Counted from the stretch's first letter, positions 1 to 5,593 are shown. The stretch is 5,593 nucleotides of DNA from JBMNTQ01 sp050945815 (GCA_050945815.1 JBMNTQ010000133.1:1-5593), one strand, 5' to 3'. Notes: generated by a model from the sequence alone, not told the origin. A program made the numbers and translations.

Positions 1-1
1 G

Positions 2-118
2 GCAAATCTGACAACCAGCCGTTGTTTACGGTATTCAAAACTGCGGATTATTCAACGGGCTGTTAAACAAAGAGAGTTGCTGATTGAAAATATAAAAAAA
101 TCTATGGTCCCGGCATGA
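2..118 (+). CDS. C-terminal end of an unidentified upstream gene (partial)
   Basis: This reading frame is open from the window edge and stops at TGA 116-118. The stop shares ATGA (115-118) with the start codon of the following glycosyltransferase, a typical overlap in translationally coupled operon genes. The visible tail is basic and helix-like and ends in ENIKKSMVPA. It is too short to assign to a family. In a glycan locus it could belong to another transferase or a sugar-modifying enzyme, but nothing in it shows this. A competing frame is open from base 1 to TAA 64-66 and would leave a 48-base gap before the next gene. I prefer the longer frame because of the coupled stop/start, but the choice is uncertain. 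Confidence 0.45.
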   Translation, partial: ANLTTSRCLRYSKLRIIQRAVKQRELLIENIKKSMVPA

Positions 119-1263
119 AAAATAAAATATTAATTGTTACTACTGTTCCTGGAACACTGGAAAGCATCCTAAGGTATCAACCTAAACATTTATCAAAAAC
201 TTTCGATGTTAATATTGCTTCTTCACCTTCTTTAGGAAAAGTTAGAAAAAATGAAGGAGTTGTTTGTTTCGATGTGCCAATGCACAGAGGTATATCGCCT
301 TTTAAAGACATATTTTCTATCATTAACCTTATAAGAATTATTGTTTGTGTTAAACCTGATATTGTTCATTCTTACACGCCAAAAGCTGGTTTAGTAGCAA
401 TGCTAGCTGCCTATATCTGTCGGACGCCTGTCCGTATACATACCTTTACTGGACTTATTTTTCCAACTTGCACTGGATTTAAAAAAAAACTATTAATGTT
501 TTTTGATAAATTTATTTGTCTTTTGGCTACTACAATAATTCCAGAAGGTAATGGAGTAAGAAAAGACTTAATCAAATATAAAATCACTTCAAAAGACCTA
601 CAGGTTTTAGGTAATGGGAATATTGCTGGTGTAGATACCTATTTCTTTAAAAAAGAACACGTCTCTATAGAGGCAGCCAACTTAAGAAAATCTTTTTCAA
701 TTCCTGAAAGCGCTTTTGTTTTCTGTTTTGTTGGTAGACTAACACTTGAAAAAGGAATCTCTGAACTTCTAACAGCATTTGAGCAGATGAACGAGAATAC
801 TCATTTACTTATAGTTGGTTCACAAGATGCCAGACTGCCATTACCAAATGATTTATTTCAGAAATTAAACAACCATAGTCGCATACATTTAACCGGCTTC
901 ATTGATGATATTCGACCTGCTTTAGCCGCCAGTAACACTCTTGTTTTACCTAGTTACAGAGAAGGCTTTCCAAACACCCCGCTTCAAGCTGGTAGCATGC
1001 AGATTCCTTGTATCGTTTCAAACATAAGTGGCTGTAACGAAATTGTTGCTAATGGTATTAATGGTTGGTTAGTTCAACCAAAATGTAGTCACTCGTTATT
1101 ACTTGCAATGAATAAAGCAATTAAAAGTAAAAATCTTTCAGAAATGGGTGTTCAAGCAAGAGCTTTAGTTAAACAAAAGTTTGAAAAAGAGAAGTATCTG
1201 CAACTATTGGAAGAATTTTATATTAGTAAGCTGAATGAGGTAGAGATAATAAAATATGATTAA
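115..1263 (+). CDS. Glycosyltransferase family 4 (GT-B fold)
   Basis: A 382-residue retaining glycosyltransferase of the GT4 type. It probably adds a sugar from a nucleotide donor to an undecaprenyl-diphosphate-linked acceptor at the cytoplasmic face of the inner membrane. The N-terminal acceptor domain begins with a Rossmann strand (KILIVTTVPGTL) and carries HSYTPKAG (85-92) and HTFTG (109-113), typical of PglA-like enzymes. The C-terminal donor domain has VGRLTLEKG (206-214) and REGFPNTPLQAGSM (282-295), followed by SGCNEI (305-310). The classical E-x7-E pair is E283 and Q291. From memory, glutamine at the second position is common in this subfamily, so I do not read it as inactivating. Length is normal for the family. 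No clear Shine-Dalgarno sequence precedes ATG 115, consistent with coupling to the upstream stop. The gene is notably AT-rich and contains an A9 run at 481-489. The exact sugar specificity cannot be read from the sequence. Confidence 0.9.
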   Translation: MKNKILIVTTVPGTLESILRYQPKHLSKTFDVNIASSPSLGKVRKNEGVVCFDVPMHRGISPFKDIFSIINLIRIIVCVKPDIVHSYTPKAGLVAMLAAYICRTPVRIHTFTGLIFPTCTGFKKKLLMFFDKFICLLATTIIPEGNGVRKDLIKYKITSKDLQVLGNGNIAGVDTYFFKKEHVSIEAANLRKSFSIPESAFVFCFVGRLTLEKGISELLTAFEQMNENTHLLIVGSQDARLPLPNDLFQKLNNHSRIHLTGFIDDIRPALAASNTLVLPSYREGFPNTPLQAGSMQIPCIVSNISGCNEIVANGINGWLVQPKCSHSLLLAMNKAIKSKNLSEMGVQARALVKQKFEKEKYLQLLEEFYISKLNEVEIIKYD

Positions 1264-1864
1264 ACGCCTCTTCGATATTTTTGCATCCCTTTTCGGCTTA
1301 TTAATATTAAGTCCTGTTATTGCCGTAGTAGCATACAAAGTACATAAGAACCTAGGCTCGCCTGTGCTTTTTCGACAAGTACGTCCAGGTAAAGATGGAA
1401 AGCCTTTTGAAATGATTAAATTCCGTACTATGCGCGATGCTTATGACTCTTCAGGCAACCCATTGCCAGACTCAGAGAGAATTACCCCTTTTGGTCGTTT
1501 TTTACGCTCTAGCAGCCTAGATGAATTACCAGAGTTTTGGAATGTACTAAAAGGTGACATGAGCGTTGTAGGGCCACGCCCCCTATTAATGGAGTATATG
1601 GACTTTTACACTGATGAAGAAATGCTACGCCACACTGTCCGCCCAGGTGTTACCGGTTTAGCTCAAGTCAGTGGGCGCAACGCTACAACCTGGGATGAAA
1701 GGCTTGCTTATGACGTTGAATACGTTAAAACACAATCTCTTTTAGGGGACTTAAAAATCATTTTCAAAACGATTTATCAAGTTTTTAAGAAAGAAGGTGT
1801 TGTAGTCGTGCCATCCACTATGTATCAAAAGCTTAGCGATGAAAGACGTGATTATGGGAAGTAA
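1256..1864 (+). CDS. PglC-like undecaprenyl-phosphate sugar phosphotransferase
   Basis: A 202-residue monotopic phosphoglycosyl transferase (bacterial sugar transferase family). It transfers a sugar 1-phosphate from a UDP-sugar to undecaprenyl phosphate, the first membrane step of glycan assembly. The N-terminus is a hydrophobic segment (about 5-28) with a proline at 20, matching the re-entrant membrane helix of the small PglC class. The core follows: FRQVRPGKDGKPF (39-51), IKFRTM (54-59), the catalytic Asp-Glu dyad D89-E90 in SSSLDELPEFWNV, then GDMSVVGPRPLL (100-111) and RPGVTGLAQVSGR (129-141). Length fits PglC (about 200 residues) rather than the long WbaP/WcaJ forms, which carry extra membrane helices. 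The start overlaps the glycosyltransferase stop by 8 bases, with GAGG at 1237-1240 upstream. Pairing with a PglA-like GT4 and a DegT aminotransferase suggests a diacetylbacillosamine-like or other 2,4-diamino-trideoxy sugar substrate. That specificity is inferred. Confidence 0.93.
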   Translation: MIKRLFDIFASLFGLLILSPVIAVVAYKVHKNLGSPVLFRQVRPGKDGKPFEMIKFRTMRDAYDSSGNPLPDSERITPFGRFLRSSSLDELPEFWNVLKGDMSVVGPRPLLMEYMDFYTDEEMLRHTVRPGVTGLAQVSGRNATTWDERLAYDVEYVKTQSLLGDLKIIFKTIYQVFKKEGVVVVPSTMYQKLSDERRDYGK

Positions 1865-2765
1865 TTTTTTAAACTCTCCTTTTTATAAGTTAAACAACTT
1901 ATCTGAACAGCTGAGTATTGATCTTTGGGTTAAACGAGACGACTTGATACCTCACTATCTTGGTGGCAATAAAGTACGAAAAAACCTAAGTATCTTACAA
2001 TCCTCTAAAAGCAAAGTTGATGCCATCATAACTAACGGTGGTGCAGAGTCTAACCATGCACGTGTCGTAGCTTTACTCGGCGCTCAACTCGGTATAAAAG
2101 TACATCTAGTTTTACATGGAAACGCACCTTCTTCTGGCACGTTATCTGGCAATTCTTTTTTTTATCGTAGTGCAGGTGCCGTTACACACTACGTGGATAG
2201 CCACGACATTGCTCATACCATTGATAGAGTTGAGTCTGATCTGAAATCACAAGGACTAGCAACTTTAACTATCCCCGGTGGTGCCCACTCCTCTGCAGGT
2301 GCTAGCGCTTATGCGGAAGCAATTGATGAACTATCCTTCGAGCCGGATTTCATAGTTCATGCTTCAGGTACTGGCGGTACTCAAGCTGGGTTACTACAGG
2401 GTGTGATGAACCAAAATTGGTCAACCCAAGTTATTGGTGTCTCTGTTGCAAGGGGCAGAGAAAGAGGCATTGAAGAAATTGCAAAGCTTTTACCTGACTC
2501 TTTTCCTCAAGAAAAAATAATATTTTTAGATGATTACCGATTTGGTGGTTATGAAAAATTTAACAATGAGCTCCTCCAACTTATAAAGGACACAATTCAG
2601 ATAGAAGGCCTGCCTTTAGACTTAACCTATACAGGTAAAGCTATGTTTGCATTACATCAACTTGTTTACTCTGGCGCCATTAAAGAAAGTAGCAAAGTTG
2701 TGTTTTGGCATACAGGTGGGCTTTTAAATTTAACTAGCACAAAGCTAGCTAGCACGGAGTTATAA
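1839..2765 (+). CDS. PLP-dependent D-cysteine desulfhydrase / ACC deaminase family enzyme
   Basis: A 308-residue fold-type II PLP enzyme, presumably cytosolic. Visible motifs are KRDDL (32-36), GGNKVRK (42-48) with K45 as the likely Schiff-base lysine, NGGAESNHAR (66-75), the phosphate-binding glycine loop SGTGGTQAG (176-184), YTGKAM (264-269) and HTGG (291-294). This is the motif order of D-cysteine desulfhydrases and ACC deaminases. Histidine at 73, after S71-N72, looks more like the desulfhydrase side; ACC deaminase has glutamine there. E70 replaces the glutamine usual before SNH. Known members release ammonia from small amino acids to give 2-oxo acids, but the substrate here is unknown. 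The position between glycan genes suggests a role in preparing a sugar substituent, which is inference. The start is uncertain: ATG 1839 overlaps the previous gene by 26 bases, while ATG 1854 (residue 6) overlaps by 11 and has a weak GAAAG upstream. A T8 run lies at 2156-2163. Confidence 0.85.
   Translation: MKDVIMGSNFLNSPFYKLNNLSEQLSIDLWVKRDDLIPHYLGGNKVRKNLSILQSSKSKVDAIITNGGAESNHARVVALLGAQLGIKVHLVLHGNAPSSGTLSGNSFFYRSAGAVTHYVDSHDIAHTIDRVESDLKSQGLATLTIPGGAHSSAGASAYAEAIDELSFEPDFIVHASGTGGTQAGLLQGVMNQNWSTQVIGVSVARGRERGIEEIAKLLPDSFPQEKIIFLDDYRFGGYEKFNNELLQLIKDTIQIEGLPLDLTYTGKAMFALHQLVYSGAIKESSKVVFWHTGGLLNLTSTKLASTEL
2756..2759 (+). promoter_or_regulatory. Ribosome binding site for the formyltransferase
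   Basis: GGAG lies 11 bases before ATG 2771 and sits inside the last codons of the PLP-enzyme gene. It supports this start and continued translation along one transcript. Confidence 0.6.
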
Positions 2766-2770
2766 GCGCT

Positions 2771-3547
2771 ATGGCTATTAATGTAATTGTTTTTGGCAAT
2801 GTCCCTCTTGCGAGCTGGGTAATAGGAGAAATCCTAAAAAGCAAGAGCCTGAATCTTATTGGTGTTGTTGCTGAGAGCTGTCCAAAAGATCAATACATTC
2901 ATCACGCCTCTGCTTTACCTCCAGCATATTATTACTGTACTGAATTTAATGTACCCATTTTGACGTTCGAAGATGCAAAGTCTTTCGCAGAAAAAAATAC
3001 TACTCTAGGGATATCTGTAAGATACAATAAAATTTTTAGAGAGGATTACTTTTCACAATTTAAGCTTGGAATAATCAACTTGCATGGTGGTGAGCTGCCG
3101 AAGTACCGTGGTAGTAACATAGCTAACTATGTCATTTTAAATAATGAGTCACGTATTGGTGGAACGCTTCACTTTATTTCATCAGGAATCGATGAAGGTG
3201 ACATTTCGATAAGAAAGACCAAAGATATTGTCTCATCTGAAAGCACTGCTTTTACAGTTTTTAAGCAGACAATTGAATTATTAAAGGAAGCCTTTAAAAG
3301 TTTAATAAAATCAATAGAAACGGAAGGTGTTATTCCACGAACACCACAGCATGTGTTTATTAGTAATGGTGAAGAGGCCGCTACTTATCGTTCGAATGAA
3401 CTTGAAGCTTTACGAGAAATTAGCAAGGACGACTTGAAAAATGGCACTTACAAAACAAAAGTGCGAGCATTCCATTTTCCAGGTCATGAACCTGCTTACA
3501 TAAAAGTTGATGGAAAGAAAGTTTTATTAGTGATTGAGGATAAATAA
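2771..3547 (+). CDS. Formyltransferase family protein, probable sugar or aminoacyl N-formyltransferase
   Basis: A 258-residue formyltransferase-fold enzyme expected to move a formyl group from N10-formyltetrahydrofolate to a primary amine. The catalytic triad of the family is visible: N103 and H105 in INLHGGELPKYRG (102-114), and D141 in SSGIDEGD (137-144). The 38-residue spacing from N to D matches Fmt and PurN as I know them. The N-terminus is a Rossmann-like strand-loop (VIVFGNVPLASWVIGEIL). A C-terminal segment, VRAFHFPGHEPAY (231-243), resembles the accessory region of sugar N-formyltransferases. It is shorter than methionyl-tRNA formyltransferase (about 310 residues) and sits among glycan genes, so a housekeeping Fmt role is unlikely. 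The substrate could be a 4-amino-4,6-dideoxysugar nucleotide or the free amine of an amino acid attached to the sugar. It starts 5 bases after the PLP-enzyme stop and shares one base with the next gene. Confidence 0.85.
   Translation: MAINVIVFGNVPLASWVIGEILKSKSLNLIGVVAESCPKDQYIHHASALPPAYYYCTEFNVPILTFEDAKSFAEKNTTLGISVRYNKIFREDYFSQFKLGIINLHGGELPKYRGSNIANYVILNNESRIGGTLHFISSGIDEGDISIRKTKDIVSSESTAFTVFKQTIELLKEAFKSLIKSIETEGVIPRTPQHVFISNGEEAATYRSNELEALREISKDDLKNGTYKTKVRAFHFPGHEPAYIKVDGKKVLLVIEDK
3536..3540 (+). promoter_or_regulatory. Strong ribosome binding site for the ATP-grasp gene
   Basis: GAGGA ends 6 bases before ATG 3547. It is the best Shine-Dalgarno match in the window and fixes this start, which overlaps the preceding stop as TAATG. 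Confidence 0.75.
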
Positions 3548-4551
3548 TGAATATCCTTTTAACCTGCGCCGGCCGTCGTCACTATTTAGCAACGTATTTC
3601 CAAAATGCACTTTCAGGCAATGGCAAGGTGATTGGAACAGATATGGATCTATCCGCCCCTGCCCTACAAGCTTGCGATGTTGCACATAAAGTTCCAGGTG
3701 TTTTTGAAAGCAATTATTTGGATGTTTTAAAAGAAGTCATTATTAGTGAAAAAGTTGATATGGTTTTTTCACTTAATGATCTTGAAATAGGTTTATTAAC
3801 AAAAAACAGAGATGCGATAGAACAAGAAACTGATGCAACACTTTATGTTCCTACTCAAGAAACTTTAGATACCTGTGCTGACAAATGGCAAACCTATCAA
3901 TTCGCGAAGCAAATAGGGGTTTTAACGCCAGAAACATTTCTATCGGTCGAGGAAGCTATTGCCGCGCTTAATGAGCAGGCAGTCAACTTTCCATTAATTG
4001 TAAAACCACGTTGGGGAAGTGCATCAATTGGTTTATTCATTGTTAATTCAGTAGATGAACTCACTGCTAGTTACAGCGCTTGTGTTCAGTCGATTGCTAA
4101 AAGTTCTTTATCGTCACTTGGTACTGATGAATCCGTTATCATTCAAGAAGTAATCGAAGGCCCTGAGTTTGGTGTTGATCTGCTATACAGTAAAACTGAA
4201 GTATTTATTGGCTTCACCGCTAAACGCAAACTAATTATGCGCGCAGGCGAAACCGACAAAGCAATTTCAGTGGATCCTTCATTATTCGAAAATACTGTTA
4301 ATAAAATTGCTAGCCACTTACCGCATCGCGGAAACTTGGACTGTGATTTTTTAGAGCGCGATGGCGAATATTATCTACTGGAGTTCAACCCAAGATTTGG
4401 TGGAGGCTACCCGTTTACACATTTAGCCGGTGCAAACCACGTTCAAATGCTTTTAGATGATTATCAAAATCACACTTTAGAGCCCTACTCCTATGTTGTA
4501 GGTAAAGGCTTTGCTAAATGTGATACCTTGGTTGAAGTTCCTACTAATTAA
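3547..4551 (+). CDS. ATP-grasp ligase (carbamoyl-phosphate-synthase-like), probable sugar N-acyl ligase
   Basis: A 334-residue single-chain ATP-grasp enzyme. Such enzymes activate a carboxylate as acyl phosphate and join it to an amine or other nucleophile. The pre-ATP-grasp domain opens with NILLTCAGRRHYLATYF (2-18). The ATP-grasp core shows ADKWQTYQFA (111-120), K153 in VKPRWGSASIG (152-162), the hinge QEVIEGPEFGVDLL (200-213), acidic residues D265 and D267 in NLDCDFLE, and the metal-binding E279 and N281 in LLEFNPRFGGGYPFTHLAG (277-295). All core residues appear intact. Proteins of this type are often annotated as carbamoyl phosphate synthase large subunit, but this one is far too short and has a single ATP-grasp unit. 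In Neisseria PglB2 an ATP-grasp domain is fused to the phosphoglycosyl transferase and adds a glyceramide group to a 4-amino sugar. Here the two activities would be separate genes. The acyl substrate is unknown. Confidence 0.88.
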   Translation: MNILLTCAGRRHYLATYFQNALSGNGKVIGTDMDLSAPALQACDVAHKVPGVFESNYLDVLKEVIISEKVDMVFSLNDLEIGLLTKNRDAIEQETDATLYVPTQETLDTCADKWQTYQFAKQIGVLTPETFLSVEEAIAALNEQAVNFPLIVKPRWGSASIGLFIVNSVDELTASYSACVQSIAKSSLSSLGTDESVIIQEVIEGPEFGVDLLYSKTEVFIGFTAKRKLIMRAGETDKAISVDPSLFENTVNKIASHLPHRGNLDCDFLERDGEYYLLEFNPRFGGGYPFTHLAGANHVQMLLDDYQNHTLEPYSYVVGKGFAKCDTLVEVPTN

Positions 4552-4577
4552 CCATTCGTAAACTCTGTTTATTTTTC

Positions 4578-4584
4578 AGAAGAG
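4578..4584 (+). promoter_or_regulatory. Ribosome binding site for the aminotransferase
   Basis: AGAAGAG ends 5 bases before ATG 4590 in the 38-base gap after the ATP-grasp gene. It supports this start, which gives the expected N-terminus MLNTPFSPWPSFT of this aminotransferase group. Confidence 0.6.
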
Positions 4585-4589
4585 TCATT

Positions 4590-5593
4590 ATGTTAAATAC
4601 TCCCTTCTCACCCTGGCCTTCCTTCACTGAAGAAGAAGCCAATGCTGTTCGTGATGTCGTTTTATCTAACAAAGTAAACTATTGGACTGGCCAAGAGTGT
4701 CGTGAATTTGAACGTGAGTTTGCGGCTTGGTCTGGTACTGAACATGCCATTGCTTTAATGAACGGTACAGTCGCTTTAGATGTCGCTATGCTGGCTTTAG
4801 GTGTCGGCAAAGGCGATGAAGTCATTGTTACTCCTCGTACGTTTTTGGCGTCTGTTTCTAGCATTGTTAATACCGGTGCAGTGCCGGTATTTGCCGAGGT
4901 CGATGCCGACACTCAAAACATTACTGCTGAGTCTATTAAAGCGGTGTTAACGCCTAAAACGCGTGCGGTAATTTGTGTGCACTTAGCCGGTTGGCCCTGT
5001 GATATGGACCCTATTATGCAGTTGGCCGATGAGCATAATTTATTTGTAATCGAAGACTGCGCTCAAGCGCACGGTGCGTTGTATAAAGGCAAGCCGGTGG
5101 GGTCTATTGGCCATGTGGGTGCTTGGTCTTTCTGCCAAGATAAAATTATGACCACCGGTGGTGAAGGCGGTATGGTTACCACTAACGACACTGCGCTTTG
5201 GAAGAAGATGTGGGCGTTAAAAGATCATGGCAAAAGCTGGGATGCCGTGTATGAACGTGAACACGCACCGGGCTTTCGTTGGTTGCATGAAAGCTTTGGT
5301 ACTAACTGGCGCATGACAGAGATGCAAGCCGCCATTGGGCGTATTCAAACCCAGCGTATGCCTGAGTGGAACAAACAACGCTTAGCAAATGCTAATAAAA
5401 TTTGGGAAGCAGCGCGTTCTATTAAGGGCTTGCGTGTACCAACCATTCCTGTAGACATTCATCATGCGGCAGCTGCTCCCGCTTTGGACGGGTCGAGCTG
5501 TCAATTTCGTCACATCCGGCTCAGGCTGGCCTTTTTTCCACTCGCCCCGGGGAAAATCCGGCATGAGCCACGGCTTGAACCGCTAAAAGCTGG
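4590..5593 (+). CDS. DegT/DnrJ/EryC1 family sugar aminotransferase, 3' end replaced by unrelated sequence
   Basis: A PLP-dependent nucleotide-sugar aminotransferase that would convert a UDP-4-keto-6-deoxysugar to its 4-amino form, as PglE does in the bacillosamine pathway. From residue 1 to about 294 it is a clean family member: NKVNYWTG (27-34), MNGTVALD (57-64), IEDCAQAHGA (154-163), and the PLP lysine K185 in SFCQDKIMTTGGEGG (180-194). Next come KDHGKSW (211-217) and FGTNWRMTEMQAAIGRIQ (236-253). After VDIHHAA (288-294), where the family normally continues HAxYK and a further 80-100 residues, the frame stays open but the protein becomes unrelated (APALDGSSCQF and on) up to the window edge. 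The C-terminal part of the small domain is therefore missing here, and this copy is probably non-functional unless the break is an assembly fault. The gene is richer in GC than the first genes of the window. Confidence 0.85.
   Translation, partial: MLNTPFSPWPSFTEEEANAVRDVVLSNKVNYWTGQECREFEREFAAWSGTEHAIALMNGTVALDVAMLALGVGKGDEVIVTPRTFLASVSSIVNTGAVPVFAEVDADTQNITAESIKAVLTPKTRAVICVHLAGWPCDMDPIMQLADEHNLFVIEDCAQAHGALYKGKPVGSIGHVGAWSFCQDKIMTTGGEGGMVTTNDTALWKKMWALKDHGKSWDAVYEREHAPGFRWLHESFGTNWRMTEMQAAIGRIQTQRMPEWNKQRLANANKIWEAARSIKGLRVPTIPVDIHHAAAAPALDGSSCQFRHIRLRLAFFPLAPGKIRHEPRLEPLKA
5471..5499. repeat. Imperfect inverted repeat at the aminotransferase break point
   Basis: The arms are AGCTGCTCCCG (5471-5481) and CGGGTCGAGCT (5489-5499), around the 7-base loop CTTTGGA. 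Eight of eleven positions pair; the three mismatches lie together as an internal loop between AGCT and CCCG. The repeat begins at the point where homology to the aminotransferase family ends. That placement fits a structured mobile-element end, but chance is not excluded. Confidence 0.35.
5471..5593. other. GC-rich foreign segment joined into the aminotransferase gene; possible mobile-element end
   Basis: The last 123 bases have about 59 percent G+C by hand count, against about half in the aminotransferase and much less in the first gene. Homology to the aminotransferase family ends at 5466-5472, giving a sharp boundary. No recognisable transposase, integrase or known terminal repeat is visible in so short a piece. 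The segment opens with an imperfect inverted repeat and contains the palindrome CCCCGGGG (5545-5552). The two readings I favour are the end of an insertion sequence or other mobile element, with the window stopping inside it, and a misjoined contig end at a repeat. I cannot tell these apart from the window. Confidence 0.5.

Noticed and set aside
1..66. Alternative upstream frame ending at TAA 64-66 (tail FKTADYSTGC)
   Set aside because: It competes with the frame ending at 116-118, which has an ATGA overlap with the GT4 start. I prefer the latter, though the window is too short to exclude this one.
283..291. Loss of the second glutamate in the GT4 E-x7-E motif (Q291)
   Set aside because: The surrounding REGFPN...QAG motif is, from memory, common in active members of this subfamily, so it is not treated as an inactivating change. 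Positions here are residue numbers in the 115-1263 protein.
4562..4585. Inverted repeat ACTCT/AGAGT that could cover the aminotransferase ribosome binding site
   Set aside because: Five AT-containing pairs around a 14-base interior are too weak to propose a regulatory hairpin or terminator.
4679..4912. Minus-strand open frame of 77 codons opposite the aminotransferase
   Set aside because: It lies wholly inside the well-supported aminotransferase coding region, has low-complexity Ser/Thr/Ala-rich composition and no family motifs. It is an antisense shadow.
5516..5537. Terminator-like hairpin CCGGC-TCAG-GCTGG followed by CC and six T residues
   Set aside because: The stem is only five pairs with one G-T wobble and the T run is offset by two bases. 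It could be a weak terminator, but it is not strong enough to annotate.
5382..5564. Minus-strand open frame of 60 codons across the break point
   Set aside because: It spans two sequences of different origin, so it cannot be an ancestral gene. No motif was recognised. It could contain part of a reverse-strand element gene, but this cannot be shown.
5464..5586. Plus-strand small open frame of 40 codons (MRQLLPLWTGRAV...) in the frame next to the aminotransferase
   Set aside because: Its first codons come from aminotransferase DNA and it has no clear ribosome binding site. Several other frames in the foreign segment are also open, so openness alone is not evidence.

Overview
The window reads as part of a surface-glycan (O-antigen, capsule or glycoprotein-glycan) biosynthesis locus. 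All supported genes lie on the plus strand and are tightly packed: most neighbours overlap by a few bases or lie a few bases apart, so they probably form one operon. Short monotopic phosphoglycosyl transferase chemistry, AT-rich codon use and the general look of the proteins suggest a Gram-negative bacterium, most likely a gammaproteobacterium, possibly marine. This is an impression from the sequence, not a database result.

Layout: (1) 2-118, the last codons of an unidentified upstream gene, overlapping the next start by ATGA. (2) 115-1263, a GT4-type glycosyltransferase. (3) 1256-1864, a PglC-like sugar-phosphate transferase that loads the first sugar onto undecaprenyl phosphate. (4) 1839-2765, a fold-type II PLP enzyme of the D-cysteine desulfhydrase / ACC deaminase family. 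(5) 2771-3547, a formyltransferase of the Fmt/sugar N-formyltransferase type. (6) 3547-4551, a free-standing ATP-grasp ligase. (7) From 4590, a DegT/DnrJ/EryC1 sugar aminotransferase that is convincing up to about residue 294 and then runs into unrelated GC-rich sequence at about 5471, which continues to the window edge.

Working model: the aminotransferase puts an amino group on a nucleotide-linked 4-keto-6-deoxysugar. The ATP-grasp enzyme and the formyltransferase are candidates for acylating that amine or a group attached to it. The phosphoglycosyl transferase moves the finished sugar phosphate to the lipid carrier, and the GT4 enzyme adds the next sugar. The PLP enzyme may supply or process the amino acid or acid used as the acyl group. 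The dehydratase, flippase and polymerase or ligase that such a pathway needs are not in the window.

The most unusual points are the PLP-enzyme/formyltransferase/ATP-grasp trio between the phosphoglycosyl transferase and the aminotransferase, and the abrupt break in the aminotransferase. The break is either a mobile-element insertion or an assembly join at a repeat. No RNA gene, CRISPR array or complete insertion sequence was seen.
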